From Gigaspora rosea (Eukaryota > Glomeromycota > Glomeromycetes > Diversisporales > Gigasporaceae), in assembly GCA_003550325.1 (NCBI GenBank), contig QKWP01000135.1, positions 338,370-402,369 of the forward strand: 64,000 nt of DNA. Reading direction: 5' to 3'. This document shows positions 23,155 to 34,677 of this stretch, piece by piece. The notes beneath the pieces were generated by a model. It did no database searches. It saw only the letters and a program-made list of their open reading frames with translations, and had not been told where the DNA came from. Positions within the stretch are counted from its first letter, which is position 1; the number at the start of each line of letters is the position of its first letter. The position numbers were made by a program, and so were the translations under genes.

Positions 23155-23707
23155 AAATATCAATGGTGATTATGTCATAGGTATAAGTTGCAAGAATTTC
23201 AGAACACTTCCACAATATCATAGAACTGTAAATTGTATCCCTGGAGATACCAATATAATATATATTTTACCTGTATTATTCTTATTGTAAAGCCATATCA
23301 TATCTAACATCGATCAAAAAATGATAGTCTGTGCAATTGCCAAATTGTAATATCAAATATAATAAAGCATCAGTCTTATTCATTTATTTTTTATACGTTC
23401 TAACTTCAACCAGACTGGATAAAGTGAAGGGATATGGTATGTGCATCATATAAAGGAAGAAAGACTTTAGAGTAGACATCGTAATTTATTCACCAATAAA
23501 ATATATTGACTAGTTGTATACTGTAATATGCGCATGGAAAAAAATTATGTTATATTAATAATGTATCCTCTAAAGTCATTTACTTTTGTGAATTTCTAAC
23601 CTTGGTTCAGTAAATTTTCGATCGCATTTTCGATAGAGAACAATGTTCCCAATTTTATTGATAAAGTGATTAATAAACCGCAAAAGCAATTGAAGTTTTA
23701 AGTTTAC
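23155..23707. other. Intergenic between two nuclease-fold genes
   Basis: AT-rich, with no supported feature. The two neighbouring genes converge on it. Confidence 0.5.
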
Positions 23708-24120
23708 TCAATAAGGCCCAATTTCTTGAAGATGCTCTGGGATAACTATATATGGGTCTTCATAGTACCAGACATATCTTAAAATGATCCAGTTTTCTTC
23801 GCACAATTCTTTCTTGAGTTGATCACGTGCCTGCTGTTTAATGAAATTATTTGATTCTCCTCTATGAAAGAATTCTATATAATGGTCGTGTTGCTCACCT
23901 TGCACTTCAATCGCAAATCCGTATTCTGGATAATAAATATCAAGATGTAAACCATTTGGATGTTCTGGAGTTTTGAGAAATTCAGGTTGACAAGACAATT
24001 TCTCGACACAAATTTTCGCGTTTATATTTTGAACAATAGGGACACCATGCACCTTGGTTTTTTATTCTATTGAGAAGGGCATACATACCATTCATGTCCT
24101 TTAGCACAACTCCATAATAA
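23708..24120 (-). pseudogene. Zinc-ribbon plus Vsr-like nuclease protein, decayed
   Basis: The C-terminal part (23708-24052) reads GLHLDIYYPEYGFAIEVQGEQH, split here as LHLDIYYP and AIEVQGEQH, then DQLKKELCEENWIILRYVWY. The D ... E-x-Q pattern with a following helix and strand matches the PD-(D/E)XK fold of Vsr-like endonucleases. Upstream in other frames lie LLWSCAKGHEW and QGAWCPYCSKYKRENLC, the two halves of a C-x-GH-x-W / CPYC zinc ribbon (DUF4379-like). At least two frameshifts separate these parts, near 24070 and 24005. The 5' end is not found. The family occurs in giant viruses, plants and these fungi by general knowledge; the exact assignment is inference. Confidence 0.6.
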
Positions 24121-24976
24121 AGTATTGCTTACTGTACTTTGTAGTAGTAAAATTTCTAATTTTATTATTGTAATTCAAACATGAATTTATTGGATAAAAA
24201 TTAAAGTATAATCAATTCACGCGAATTACTTTGGCCAGCAATCTGGCTGCAGAGATTACTACGCCAGTAACCTGGCACATATTCAAGAAACGCGTTTTAT
24301 ATTATTTTTTTATATTAGTGTATTTGATGAATTGGGAATCATGGCTACTTCAAAATAATGTTAGGCACCTATTTGTAATATGCGCATTTCTTATTAAAGC
24401 TATCCACAAGTCCTCATTGCGTAAAATTGTTTTTCTGGTATAAGGAAAGAATTAAAGTAGAATTTCTTTTTTTTCGTACGTAATTATAAACGTACAAAGT
24501 ACGAACGAACTTTGTCAAATTAAAAATTGTTTTTATCAAAAAAGTACATTTGATAAAAACTACTAATCGTTAAACAAAGATTTTTTCATAAAGTTTTGTT
24601 TTCGCGAGAGATATAATATATGAAGTAACTTGTGCGAGGATCTCGTACTGAGCAGATCACTTGTAACAAATTATTAATTTCAAAGTTGAACAGCATACCG
24701 CGTAATATGTATTCTAGATATATCAAACATACCAACATAACTGATAAATATATGATTAATATGTAGTTTTTATAATGCAAAATTGTGCTTTTTTTCATTT
24801 TTCATTTTTGAAATTAAGCTATGTTACAAATTGTTTTTTTAATACATAAAAAAAAAAAAAATAAAAGAAAAAGAAAATAGAAAACGATCTATACAAAAGA
24901 ATGTCAAATTAAAACAAACTAAGGAACCTTAAACCAAAACTTGTTTTTAATAATGAAATTCGGATAAATTTAATAA
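24121..24976. other. Intergenic, AT-rich
   Basis: Nothing coding is supported. A short GCCAGCAATCTGGC hairpin-like word is near 24235. The poly-T and poly-A tracts around 24470 and 24850 are simple sequence. Confidence 0.5.
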
Positions 24977-27900
24977 TTAAAAGAAAGGTAATACATCATT
25001 ACTATTTTTATTTTTAAGCTCTGATGGTACTTCATTTTGTGCTAGTTAACAAAAGAAAAAAATATAATAGATATTAAGATATTAAGATTCAAAATAACCA
25101 AGGAAAAATAAACTAAAAATACAATAAAAAAAAAAATATACTTACAATATTCAATATCAGTAACAAATCCACCATTATCATCTCCAACACTAATAGTAAT
25201 ATTACTTGTGACATTAACTTTCAAGTCACCGTTTACAGCATCTACTAAACTCTTTATAGCTTTAACACTAATTTTCAAATCCAATTCCATATCATGGCTT
25301 ATTAAACTTTGACCACCTTGAACGACAATTTGATCATTTTCATCAAATATTTGATTAATTACACCAATTGATTCATTTTTCACCGTAACATTTGCATCAA
25401 TTTTTAAAAATCTTATAACTGTATCTAACGGATTAAATATTTCAATTGCAGCCTTCCCTTTTTTATCAAATAAAGAATTGAATCTAATTGAGAAAAATGT
25501 TCTATTTAATATTGGTATATCTGTAACAAGACCAGGCATAACCGTTGTCAATTCTATAGCTTCAAAAGCTTGTCGTAAAGGTTCCAAAGTGGTCGAAGTT
25601 TCATTTCCTTTGATTGAAACATTATTTGTTTTCCCTGCCAAGAAATTATTCAACAAAATTCGACCAACTTGACGTTCTTCATCACCATTTGGTGAAAATA
25701 ATGCAAGTACTTTAAGATTATTTTCACCACGATCAAGTACAAGATTTGGTATTATTACAGTACCAATTATAGTTTCATTACATATCAAATCAAAAGTTAC
25801 ATCACTATTAAGAGCAATTTTAACATTTGATGGATTTGATAAATTAACTAATAATTCAATGTTTATATGTTCAGGAGAACCACCGGTAACTTTTAAAGAA
25901 TTAATAACAGTTGGTGAAGATTTAAGACCTTGAATTCCTTGAAGAGTTGTTTGGACACTGAATTTTATTCCTTCAATTTTTACATTACCAATTGAAGTGT
26001 TAGAAATTACATTTTCTATACCTTTCATTGTAAATGTAACATTTTTTTCCAAGGTTAATCTTTTGGCAAAATCATTAAAAATTTTTTCAGAACCCGAAAC
26101 AACCTTAAATTGAGTTGGAGCAAAACTTGAAGTAAGATTTCCGGATTGAGAATCACCAGAAGCATTAGTAAATGGAATACTAAGAGTTGCTAATTTTGTT
26201 TGACCATCAAATAATTCAATGTCTTGTGAAATTTGTTGTACAAAAAGTTGAAAACCAAATGGAATACTAAAAGAAGCAGAGAGTAAAGAAGATGATGCCA
26301 TAGGAGTGTATTGATCCTCTGGATTAAATACAAGATCTAAAGAATCTATAGAGACACTATGAATAATGTTTAGATCTTTTCTTCCAGGAAAAATTACATT
26401 TAATACAGTTCCATTAAATGCATCTTGAAGCCAAGAGATTGGGGTAGCAGAATTATTTGGTTTAACCATCTTAGCAATAACATTAATAAAAGAATCTTCA
26501 CCAACAATAAATTTTGAAAATAAATCACTAACAGCAGTTACACCAGCTGATGAATTTTGAGGTAATAAACGACCTTCTAGAGAAAGTTTATTATCACCTT
26601 GTAAAAGAGTGAAATTTGTTGAAACAATTTGACCAATAGTTTGATCCATATGAACAAGATCAAACATTATATCACCTAATTCAACACTAATTTGGGAAGG
26701 ATTATTTATCGTGGATATAATTGAGATTGCAATTCCACCATCAGGATGATCAGAAGGTGCATCAAAATTATTTACAGTCACGTTTGGAAAATTATTCATT
26801 CCTATAAAAAAAAAATGAAAAAATTTATCTTAATAAAAGGTACATAAATTAAACGAAAAACATAAATAATATTAAATATTAAATATTAAATATAAAATAA
26901 TAATAAATAATAAATATTAAATGATATTAAGTACCACTTAAAGTAACATCTTTTGATAATTCAACATCATTAATAGTCAAGCCTGAACATTTGATAATAG
27001 TATTTCCTTCTAAATGCCAAGTAAATTCTTTTTCAGTCAACATAAATTTACTAAATATTGTAAGAGCTTCCTTGTCCACTACTTTAAATAAATTTGTAGA
27101 TTCTAGAGTAGCACCATTAAAAGGTTTAGTATTAATAGTGTCCATAGGCATACTGCCTAATGTCGAATTTTTAAAAGAGACTGAAACACCATCAGGAATT
27201 GTTATAGTTGCCGATAGTGGACCAGTATTTGTAACTAAAAATAATATATACAATACAAAGATATATATAAGAAAAGAAATGATTAATATTAATAAAATCG
27301 ATAAAATTGATTAGGAATAAGAAATTTGAAAATATATTTACCAGCACCGGAAAAGGTTAATGAAAAGTTATCTTCAGAAATATTAGATAATTTTACATTT
27401 CTGAAAGATATTTTTGATTCAGCAACAACATTTCGAGCGATGGCAGGTGCAACCACAAATAAAAAAATAGGAATCATGATTAAAATTATTAAAGCAAAAA
27501 TTCCACAACACAAGCAAAGAGATTTTCTTCGATTTTGTAAAAATGATGAGAATTCTTTTTTATTATTATTTGGATCTTCTGTCAGTGTAGGTGAGGGTTG
27601 AGAAGAAGAAGTTGACAAATAAGATTTATGACGACGAGCGTTTAAAGGTTCGTATTGATCACTATTTAAATTAGAATCATCAAAGTCAGGATCTCTTCTT
27701 TGATTAGGAGGTTGATAAGGATTTATAATATTAGAACTACGTTTTGAAGTAGAATTTCTAAAAGAATTATTTGAAGAATTTGAAAATAAATCCGGAAATA
27801 TTTTACTATATCTTTCAGTAGAATTAGAACTTTGATTATTGCTTAAATTTGTGTTGCTAGTGTTGTTTGAACTTTTATTCGATATATTTTGTTGTTGTTG

Positions 27901-28080
27901 ATTTGGATATAAGTAATCAGTATTAATAATATCACTGTTTCGATTTCGGTTGGAAGGAGGAGAAGAATGAGATGAAGGGGTGGAATGATCATGGGACTTT
28001 TGAGACTGAGATAGGCGCTCAGCGCCAATGTTTTTAACGTCATCATCTTCGTCATACATTTTGGTGGAATTGTGAGACAT
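24977..28080 (-). CDS. DUF3712 membrane protein, four exons, intact
   Basis: Exons: 28080-27342, 27234-26935, 26801-25146, 25041-24977, all with GT-AG introns (107, 133 and 104 nt) and correct phase. Total 919 residues. The first 190 residues are a Ser/Asn/Gln-rich, low-complexity cytosolic tail. A Cys-containing hydrophobic segment follows (CLCCGIFALIILIMIPIFLF), then a large exposed region built of repeated DUF3712/LEA2-like beta domains with many N-x-[ST] sites. This is the fungal family sometimes labelled pre-rRNA processing protein; the yeast relative Tag1 is a vacuolar membrane protein involved in ending autophagy. Single-pass membrane topology fits that. The start is supported by length and family layout; the last exon (SQNEVPSEL ...) rests on splice phase only. 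No lesions. It is the one clearly functional large gene here. Confidence 0.85.
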
Positions 28081-29577
28081 GGCCTTTTAAGGTTGTTTTT
28101 TATGTAAAATAGCCGTAATTATTTTTTTGAAGAATTTTCTCGTTATTCGCTTTATTAACAAATAATGAGAAAATTTTTAAATAAAAATAAGAAAGAACTT
28201 ACCGATATAAATATGTCAAAAGATTTTAAACTACCGTATATTCTTAAAAAAAAAGATCTATAAATTAGGTGGATAAAATGACATTTTTAAGATTAAATGA
28301 TCACCGGAGTGGTGACAAAGACCAAAATTTAATTAAATTATTTTTATTCATGAGAAACCTAAACGAAACTTAACAAATTAATTCTAAACATATTTATAAA
28401 TCAAAAAAAAAAAAATTTTTGTATTTACATTTACAATGAATAATTTGTTTTCCAAATCAAAATTACTTTTTTAGGTACGAATTTTTGAATGAGTTTTTGT
28501 GCTCGTTACACTCTAGTTACATAGTTACATGTGTACAATATATCATTTATATAATTATCAAATTTTTTGGCTTACATAATAGGATAAACGGCCGTTCATA
28601 GCCGTTCATTACTTTTTCTATAATCTTCCGAAATAAGAACCGTATGTATAATATACTATATCTGATATACGTAATGTAAACTTCATTCGATCTTCAGAAT
28701 TCTAGATATTTTTAAGTTTGAATCATTTCGGTCTATTCCAGTACTCGGTCTATTCAGTCGGGTCTAACTTTAATAATAATAGACCGGTTTTAATTATGAA
28801 ATCATAATTTGAATATAATAGTATAATATTTAAAATAGCGATTGTTTATTAAGTAAAACTTACCTACGCCACGTTTTTTTTTTTCAAACAGACAAAATGC
28901 TTTCTTTCTCATCTAAAGTTTTATCGTTTGTGTATATGTTGCATAAGGATATTCCCTAATCGTCTCAAAATCCCCAATTCGTCGAAAACCAAAGGTAAAC
29001 TTCTATATTGAGAATGTGCTTTAATGACAAAGTTACGGTTAACGTTAACACCAATTATATTTGAATATTTGCCTTATCTTTATCAGATATAATTACTCAA
29101 GCCAATAGATTGTTTTAAAAAAACACATAAATATTTGTCTATTTACACGTGTAACATAGAATTTTATTTGACGATTACTGGGCCCTCAGATAATTCTAAA
29201 GAAGGTGGTATTATTTAAGTCGGACATTTTTTGGCCAAAACTTTTCTAAATTCTGGTCAAAAGATAAACAAAAAAAAAATGTCTATGGGCAAACAATTTT
29301 CCAGTTTTAATAATACAACCTTTTTAAGAATTATCCGGTGCTTATCGCTACGTATTAAAATCATTTTCCTTTTTAACGAATTTTTTTAAATGAAAAATTG
29401 TGTAATTTGAATTTCTATTCATGACATTTAAAGAACTACGCATCATTTCTATTTTATACACAAACTTGTTTGTTAAATGCTACGTAATCTGATATACAAA
29501 CATTTAAACTATACTATATATAATTTGTATATTAAAGTATATATGTACTGTACGTACGTACGTACGAATTTTTGTAT
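28081..29577. other. Upstream region of the DUF3712 gene and gene-free DNA
   Basis: No gene is supported. 28738-28800 has repeated CGGTCTATTC words, and 29541-29567 holds a TACGTACG tract. The first few hundred bases should contain the promoter of the DUF3712 gene, but no specific element was recognised. Confidence 0.4.
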
Positions 29578-29887
29578 ATAAAAAGTGGTTGTATTTATCA
29601 AAAATACTGTAATTTTTGTTCGTTATATTCAGATGCTAGTTTAATTAAAGGCATTTTCATATTATCGTTAGGTAGTTGAAATTTTAGGAATGTCGTTATA
29701 ATCAGATGTGAACTAACTATTTGCTGAGTATATAAAAAGTGGTTGTATTTATCAAAAATACTGTAATTTTGTTCGTTATATTCAGATGCTAGTTTAATCA
29801 AAGGCATTTTCATATTATCGTTAGGTAGTTGAAATTTTAAGGAATGTCGTTGTAATCAGATGTGAACTAACTATTTGCTGAGTATAT
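29578..29887. repeat. Two-copy 154-bp tandem duplication
   Basis: A 154-bp unit starting TATAAAAAGTGGTTGTATTT is repeated immediately, with only a few differences. The minus-strand open frame here exists because the repeat is read twice. No gene function is inferred. Confidence 0.85.
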
Positions 29888-30609
29888 AGTATATATTTTA
29901 TATATACTGTATAAAAATATATATACTGATGATTTAATTATCGGTTATATGACGTACTACATGGTAGGGATGTTAAAAGTCCGACTCAGAAGTCGAGTTT
30001 TAATTTGAACCCGGTCCAAGTCAGCTTAGGGCCGAGTCCCATAGTCACATGCAATATTAGATGTCATAGGGTTAATAACAGATGTAACGATAAATTTATT
30101 CTAAAATTACCGCCTCCATCCAATTTGCATCCAATTTTTTAAGCACAATGAAGCCTCGCCATTTATTCGAGAAGACGATGATTTCATGTAAGATTAATTG
30201 TATGATCGTGATAAATTTTTGGGGTCTTTTTTGTCAGCTTTTTTTTTTTTTAGTTAGATTAGATTTAGGGTTGGTTTTATTAATAAAAGAGTATAAGTGA
30301 ATTTTATAGATTTATTTGTTATAACGTGATACTGATTATTGCCAACCATTATATTACTCTTAGATGTGGTCTAGCAATAGATTTTAATGTTGTGCTTACC
30401 GAGTTGGTTTAATGTTCAGCTTTTAATTTATACATTGCTTTTCTTACATACGTCTTAATATATAAAAATATTTTTGATTGAAACTTTGGTAGCGAAGTTA
30501 ATTTATTTGTGCATGAAATTTTATGATCATAATGGCGTTAAAAAAAAACTTTATTAATATATTTTTTGCATAAATTAACTTTAATCAAAATCTGGGCAAA
30601 TTATAATTG
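29888..30609. other. Gene-free, AT-rich
   Basis: No supported gene. 29965-30045 is a GC-richer patch with repeated GAGTC/GACTC words, possibly a decayed miniature element. Confidence 0.4.
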
Positions 30610-30774
30610 TCAGAAACGAATTTAAAAGATTCAACTCAGGTTAATATACCAAACAAAGCTCCAAAACAAATTAAAATAAAATGGAATGTCTTTATCAATA
30701 TGCCTTTTAAACATGGAACAGCAGTAGATCCTGATAAATTTTCGATTCTTACTGAGGCTGATAAACATAAGTGA
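30610..30774 (+). pseudogene. Unrecognised coding-like fragment
   Basis: A 54-codon open stretch (SETNLKDSTQVNIPNKAPKQ ... KHK stop) with balanced amino-acid use, unlike the surrounding A/T noise. It has no ATG at its start and could be an exon or a remnant. No family was recognised. Confidence 0.25.
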
Positions 30775-31130
30775 GCAGTGAGATGTTTTTGTAGTGACTT
30801 AGATATACGATTTTATTTTATCAAAGTGAAGATCCTAGAAAATACAATATTGTGAATTTTTAACTGATTAAGATAGGCTGATTGGTGAAGAATAATTACA
30901 TTAAAGGTTTCAAGTTAATCACTTCATCCAAATTTTAGTCAGGCCTAATCAAAAATAAATAAATATTATATTATAAAAGGTTCTAAAATTTTGTCTCAAT
31001 TTTATACTTGACAAGTTTACACAATCGCATTAAAGTAAAAGTGTAGTCTAGCAGACCCCTTCTTTATTTTTCACAAAAATTGTTGCCGGAATAACGTACA
31101 AATAAAAAAAAAAGATAATAAATAAAAAAT
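30775..31130. other. Gene-free
   Basis: No feature is seen beyond A/T tracts; this is downstream of the small minus-strand frame. Confidence 0.4.
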
Positions 31131-31153
31131 TTCCGAGACCAGCGGTCCCGGAA
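31131..31153. terminator. Hairpin just after a small minus-strand gene
   Basis: TTCCGAGACC-AGC-GGTCCCGGAA: 10-bp stem with one mismatch and a 3-nt loop, GC-rich in an AT-rich setting, 2-3 nt beyond the stop codon at 31156. It could shape the 3' end of that transcript; that role is inference. Confidence 0.4.
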
Positions 31154-31155
31154 AA

Positions 31156-31329
31156 TTATATCATTTTTCCACCGCCAGTACTTTCTTGAAATCCACTTCC
31201 TCCTGATTTATTTAATACTAACTCCAATTGTACTCTACCATTCGTTATAAGTGTTAATTCGATTTCTTCACCAATAACCAACAAACATAGCGGTAAGAAT
31301 ATGAAAATAAGGTGTATAAGAAAATCCAT
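31156..31329 (-). CDS. Possible small secreted protein, 57 residues
   Basis: ATG (complement of 31327-31329) to TAA. The first 19 residues (MDFLIHLIFIFLPLCLLVI) look like a signal peptide, with GEE as a plausible cleavage zone. The mature part is about 37 residues (IELTLITNGRVQLELVLNKS, then Gly/Ser-rich GGSGFQESTGGGK). It has no cysteines. Size and layout fit the small secreted proteins of mycorrhizal fungi, but no homologue was recognised and chance cannot be excluded. A strong hairpin follows the stop. Confidence 0.4.
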   Translation of the reverse strand: MDFLIHLIFIFLPLCLLVIGEEIELTLITNGRVQLELVLNKSGGSGFQESTGGGKMI

Positions 31330-33389
31330 TTTCTCACATAATTAGTGGAATCATTCAATTTACAATGTTTTAGGAGAGTCACCGTTTCTTAGTTGACCAT
31401 CGTCTACACAATTATGATTTCCATCGTGAATATAGTTATGGGAATTAGCCAAACCAAATCATGACAAATTTCCAGTGTGAGGTTTGCATTGGCTATAAAT
31501 CCAGACAATTTATTGTCGGAATTTTGTCTGTCGGGATTTTGACCCAAAACCTTAAGTTTTAAATATTGAAGATAATAAAAAAGATTAAGGCATTATATGC
31601 AAATTTGAATTTGTCTATTTACCAATTTAACCAATTTAACCAATTTAACCAATAACCAAACCCGTTTGGTCAAACAATAATTAGTTTCACTAGTGCCCCT
31701 TTGTTACGTCGCCAGGGGTGCTATATCTGATATCTCAAAAAACGTTCTAAGTCGGGTACTTTAGCGAGCTAAATTATCAGAAAATAAACATCATTGTCAG
31801 ATTACAATAACAGTATGTATAATTGTTCACGTGACAAAACTCTCACAAATCTTTATAAACATGATTTTTAATTAAATTTCTTGTTGCACATTAGACAAAT
31901 ATGAAAAGCAAACAAACAGTTAAGCATGATTAATGACTCATGAAACTTTCTATTTTTCACTTAAGGAATAACAGTTGTAATTACTAGATAGTTTATATGT
32001 TCTTACATAATTAAACCAATCATCAAACAAATATCATAAAGCTAAACTCTTCTTTTCCAATTCTTTTAGCATTATCTAGTTCATTGAATGGAATTCATTA
32101 TCATATGCGAAAACTCAAAGTTGAAATAATTTCGTGCAATTATCAGTATTCTTATTTATACTTGCCATCTTCTGTTGCTCCACATTATTGATATCTTACT
32201 TCATCACATTCCGTATTTTAGTTCCCTTTGTAATCATAAAATATTTTTTATTCACTTCTATCATACAGATAATTACACTTTAAATCGAATGTAAATAACT
32301 TTTATACTCACCGACTAATTAATGTGAATGAATGGTTGTATGGCCATTTCATCAGTTTCTGGTTTGGAGTAACTGTGTCTCATAATTGCTTAAGTATAAC
32401 ATTATAATATTATAATGTTATGGTATTACAGTATCGCCTTAATTGCCGTAATTCATTAATTCTACCACCAATTATAGTTATGGATAAGGTCTATTGTTCC
32501 GGACGAGGAGTAGTGGAGTAGTTACGTACTTACCTTAATAAATCCATAACATTATAATTCCCCACATGGTAATGTGTCGGTCAGCACACCCAACGTATAT
32601 ATTAATTAAATACTGTATATTTCTTCTTAAGTTTCAGATAATTCTATAGATATATTAAGGAACGAGATGTTATGTTGAACTCATCTTAGTATAATATAAA
32701 AATTATTTATTATAATTTTTAAAATTTCATTATATCGAGAAGTTTTTAATAAATTCACTATATCGAGAGGATTTTTATATGGACTGGTTTTGAATTTATT
32801 TTCACTATATTATAGAGTGACTTTGTATATTCAAATACTGTATCAGGTATTGATGTTTAGGGGTTTATTAATTCAAGTTTCGATAGTGGCCAATCAGGAT
32901 GCAAGATCAGAAGTAACGTGATGATCAAAACAACAATCGCTTTTTTTTTTTGAAAAGTCACACTTCTGCACTTATCGCAAAACTTCGAAGAAATAATCAC
33001 CTTTTATGCACTAACAAAAAAAAATTCCTTGCAAAATTTTAGTATAATGTCGCCTACTAACCCTAATCCGTCACCTTCTATTTTGAAGGTGGAATGTAAA
33101 TTGGCACGAATAATCCCAGCCAATCAAAACTTGGGGAATATTGTTAGATCAGTCACGGGATCGTCAATTTTTACTTATTAGTTTGTTTACATATTTTATT
33201 ACAGTTGTTTATATTTTATATTTTATTATTACAATCTTCATTTTCATTATCGTTATTTACATTTATATTTTATTAAAACCTTCATTTTCATTATAACTTT
33301 TTGTTTTTAGTATAACTTTTGTTTATTGTTGATAATAGAAATTGTGTTGTTGAATGGTGTTAGTGTATAGGTTTAGATCGTCGTGAGCT
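31330..33389. other. Gene-free; short repeats
   Basis: 31621-31656 is a 9-bp tandem (ACCAATTTA, four times). 31515-31545 holds GTCGGGATTTTGACC, a word shared with the element at 38367-38545. 32700-32850 contains a pogo-like end (CACTATATTATAGAGTGACTT). No gene is supported. Confidence 0.45.
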
Positions 33390-33690
33390 TTGGTTTGGTT
33401 TAGGTTGTTGTTTTTGGTGGATTAGGTTGTTGTTGGTGGGTTACGGTTGTCTTTGGTAGGTTTAGATTGTTGTTGATGGGTTAAGGACATTTTTGGTAGG
33501 TTAAAGTTGTTGTTGATGGGTTTAAGATTGTTTTCGGTGGGTTAAGGTCATTTTTGGTAGATTAAAGTTGTTGTTGGTGGGTTAAGACTGTTTTTGGTTG
33601 GTTGGGTTGTTTTTGGTGAGTTTACATTACTTTTGGCGGGTTTACTTTTGGTAGGTTTATGTCGTAATTGGTATTGTTGGTCTTATTAAA
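33390..33690. repeat. GT-rich degenerate minisatellite
   Basis: A run of imperfect units built on GGTTGTTGTTGGTGGGTTA and TTTTTGGTAGGTTAAAG, with near-total exclusion of C on this strand for 300 bp. Period is about 35-60 bp. Confidence 0.65.
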
Positions 33691-34470
33691 ACTGTTAATT
33701 AGGCATAAGCTTTTGCATTTCCCCTACTTAAGGTCTACTGGTCCTGGAGAAGGGACTGGTTACGTACTTTTCTTAAGAGTCAAAACTTATGAGTTAGCGG
33801 TTTTAGGTGGAAGGAAGGAGAAGGGAGGATAAATAGATAGTATAGTAATATGTTTAGTTTAGTTTAGTATCTGAGCTCTAGAGGTTATGAGCCAAAGCTT
33901 ATTGGATCAAATTGATTCAAGTGGAACAACCTACTCCCGGTGGGGAAATTCGGGAGAAATTGGTTGGGGGAAACCTTCCCAACCGATGAGATACACCTCT
34001 ACGTGGTGGTTGGGACAAGTAAGAGAGTCAATCTCTGAAACAAAGTATCTCAAAAAAATTTTTTTACTATATAAATAAATAATAAATAATTTAAATTATA
34101 TGTTTTAAAAAGACTTTATTATCATATGTTAATAACAGTAATAACAGTAAATAATTATTATTATTTTTACTTCCTGAGAATTAATTTTTTTTACTCTTTT
34201 TTTTTTTAATTAAACGAATTTCCTACTGTAAAATGAATTGTCAAAACGAGATGATTTTATCAAGTTTATTATATCGAGGTTATACTGTATTTAAAAAACA
34301 TTAGCATCCCAAAAGGCTACGAACATCTAAAATGCCATTAAAATAATGTAAATATTTTGAGATTATTAATACAAAGCTTCAAAAATTTTTCGTGATTAAA
34401 CAATTGGTCGTGGATAAAATTACTGTAATTGTTATTATTTTTAGACTTTTTATTTGTATAAACAATTATT
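33691..34470. other. Gene-free; one dubious frame
   Basis: The frame at 33887-34078 (MSQSLLDQIDSSGTTYSRWG ...) has Trp/Gly-rich composition but no recognised domain and no relatives in the window. 34255-34290 resembles the right end of a pogo-like miniature. Confidence 0.3.
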
Positions 34471-34638
34471 GTCGCGGCTGATGCTGAAACTATAAGTCCT
34501 ACTAAAATCCACATAACTTATACTCTTAAAATATGAAATCTACACCCAAACCTTAACCTAACCCTATAAGACAAAAACGAAAAAAAAAATTTAAAATTTC
34601 ATATCAAAATAGGTTAAAATTTCAGTATCAGCCGCGAC
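34471..34638. mobile_element. Miniature TIR element in the 3' flank of BTB copy A
   Basis: Ends GTCGCGGCTGATGCTGAAA and, inverted, GTCGCGGCTGATACTGAAA. Flanks repeat AATTATT. Copies B, C, E and F have the uninterrupted site ACAATTATTTCT (or close), so insertion is supported by empty-site comparison. A CCTAACCCTA word lies inside. Confidence 0.75.
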
Positions 34639-34677
34639 AATTATTTCTATCCAAATAAGTATTATAAATTGATTGTT

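Noticed and set aside
25478..25672. Plus-strand frames inside the DUF3712 gene
   Set aside because: Antisense to a well-supported exon.
29598..29813. Minus-strand frame with two identical 18-residue segments
   Set aside because: A by-product of the 154-bp tandem duplication.
33887..34078. 63-residue frame MSQSLLDQIDSSGTTYSRWG...
   Set aside because: No domain, no relatives in the window and no splice or promoter support.
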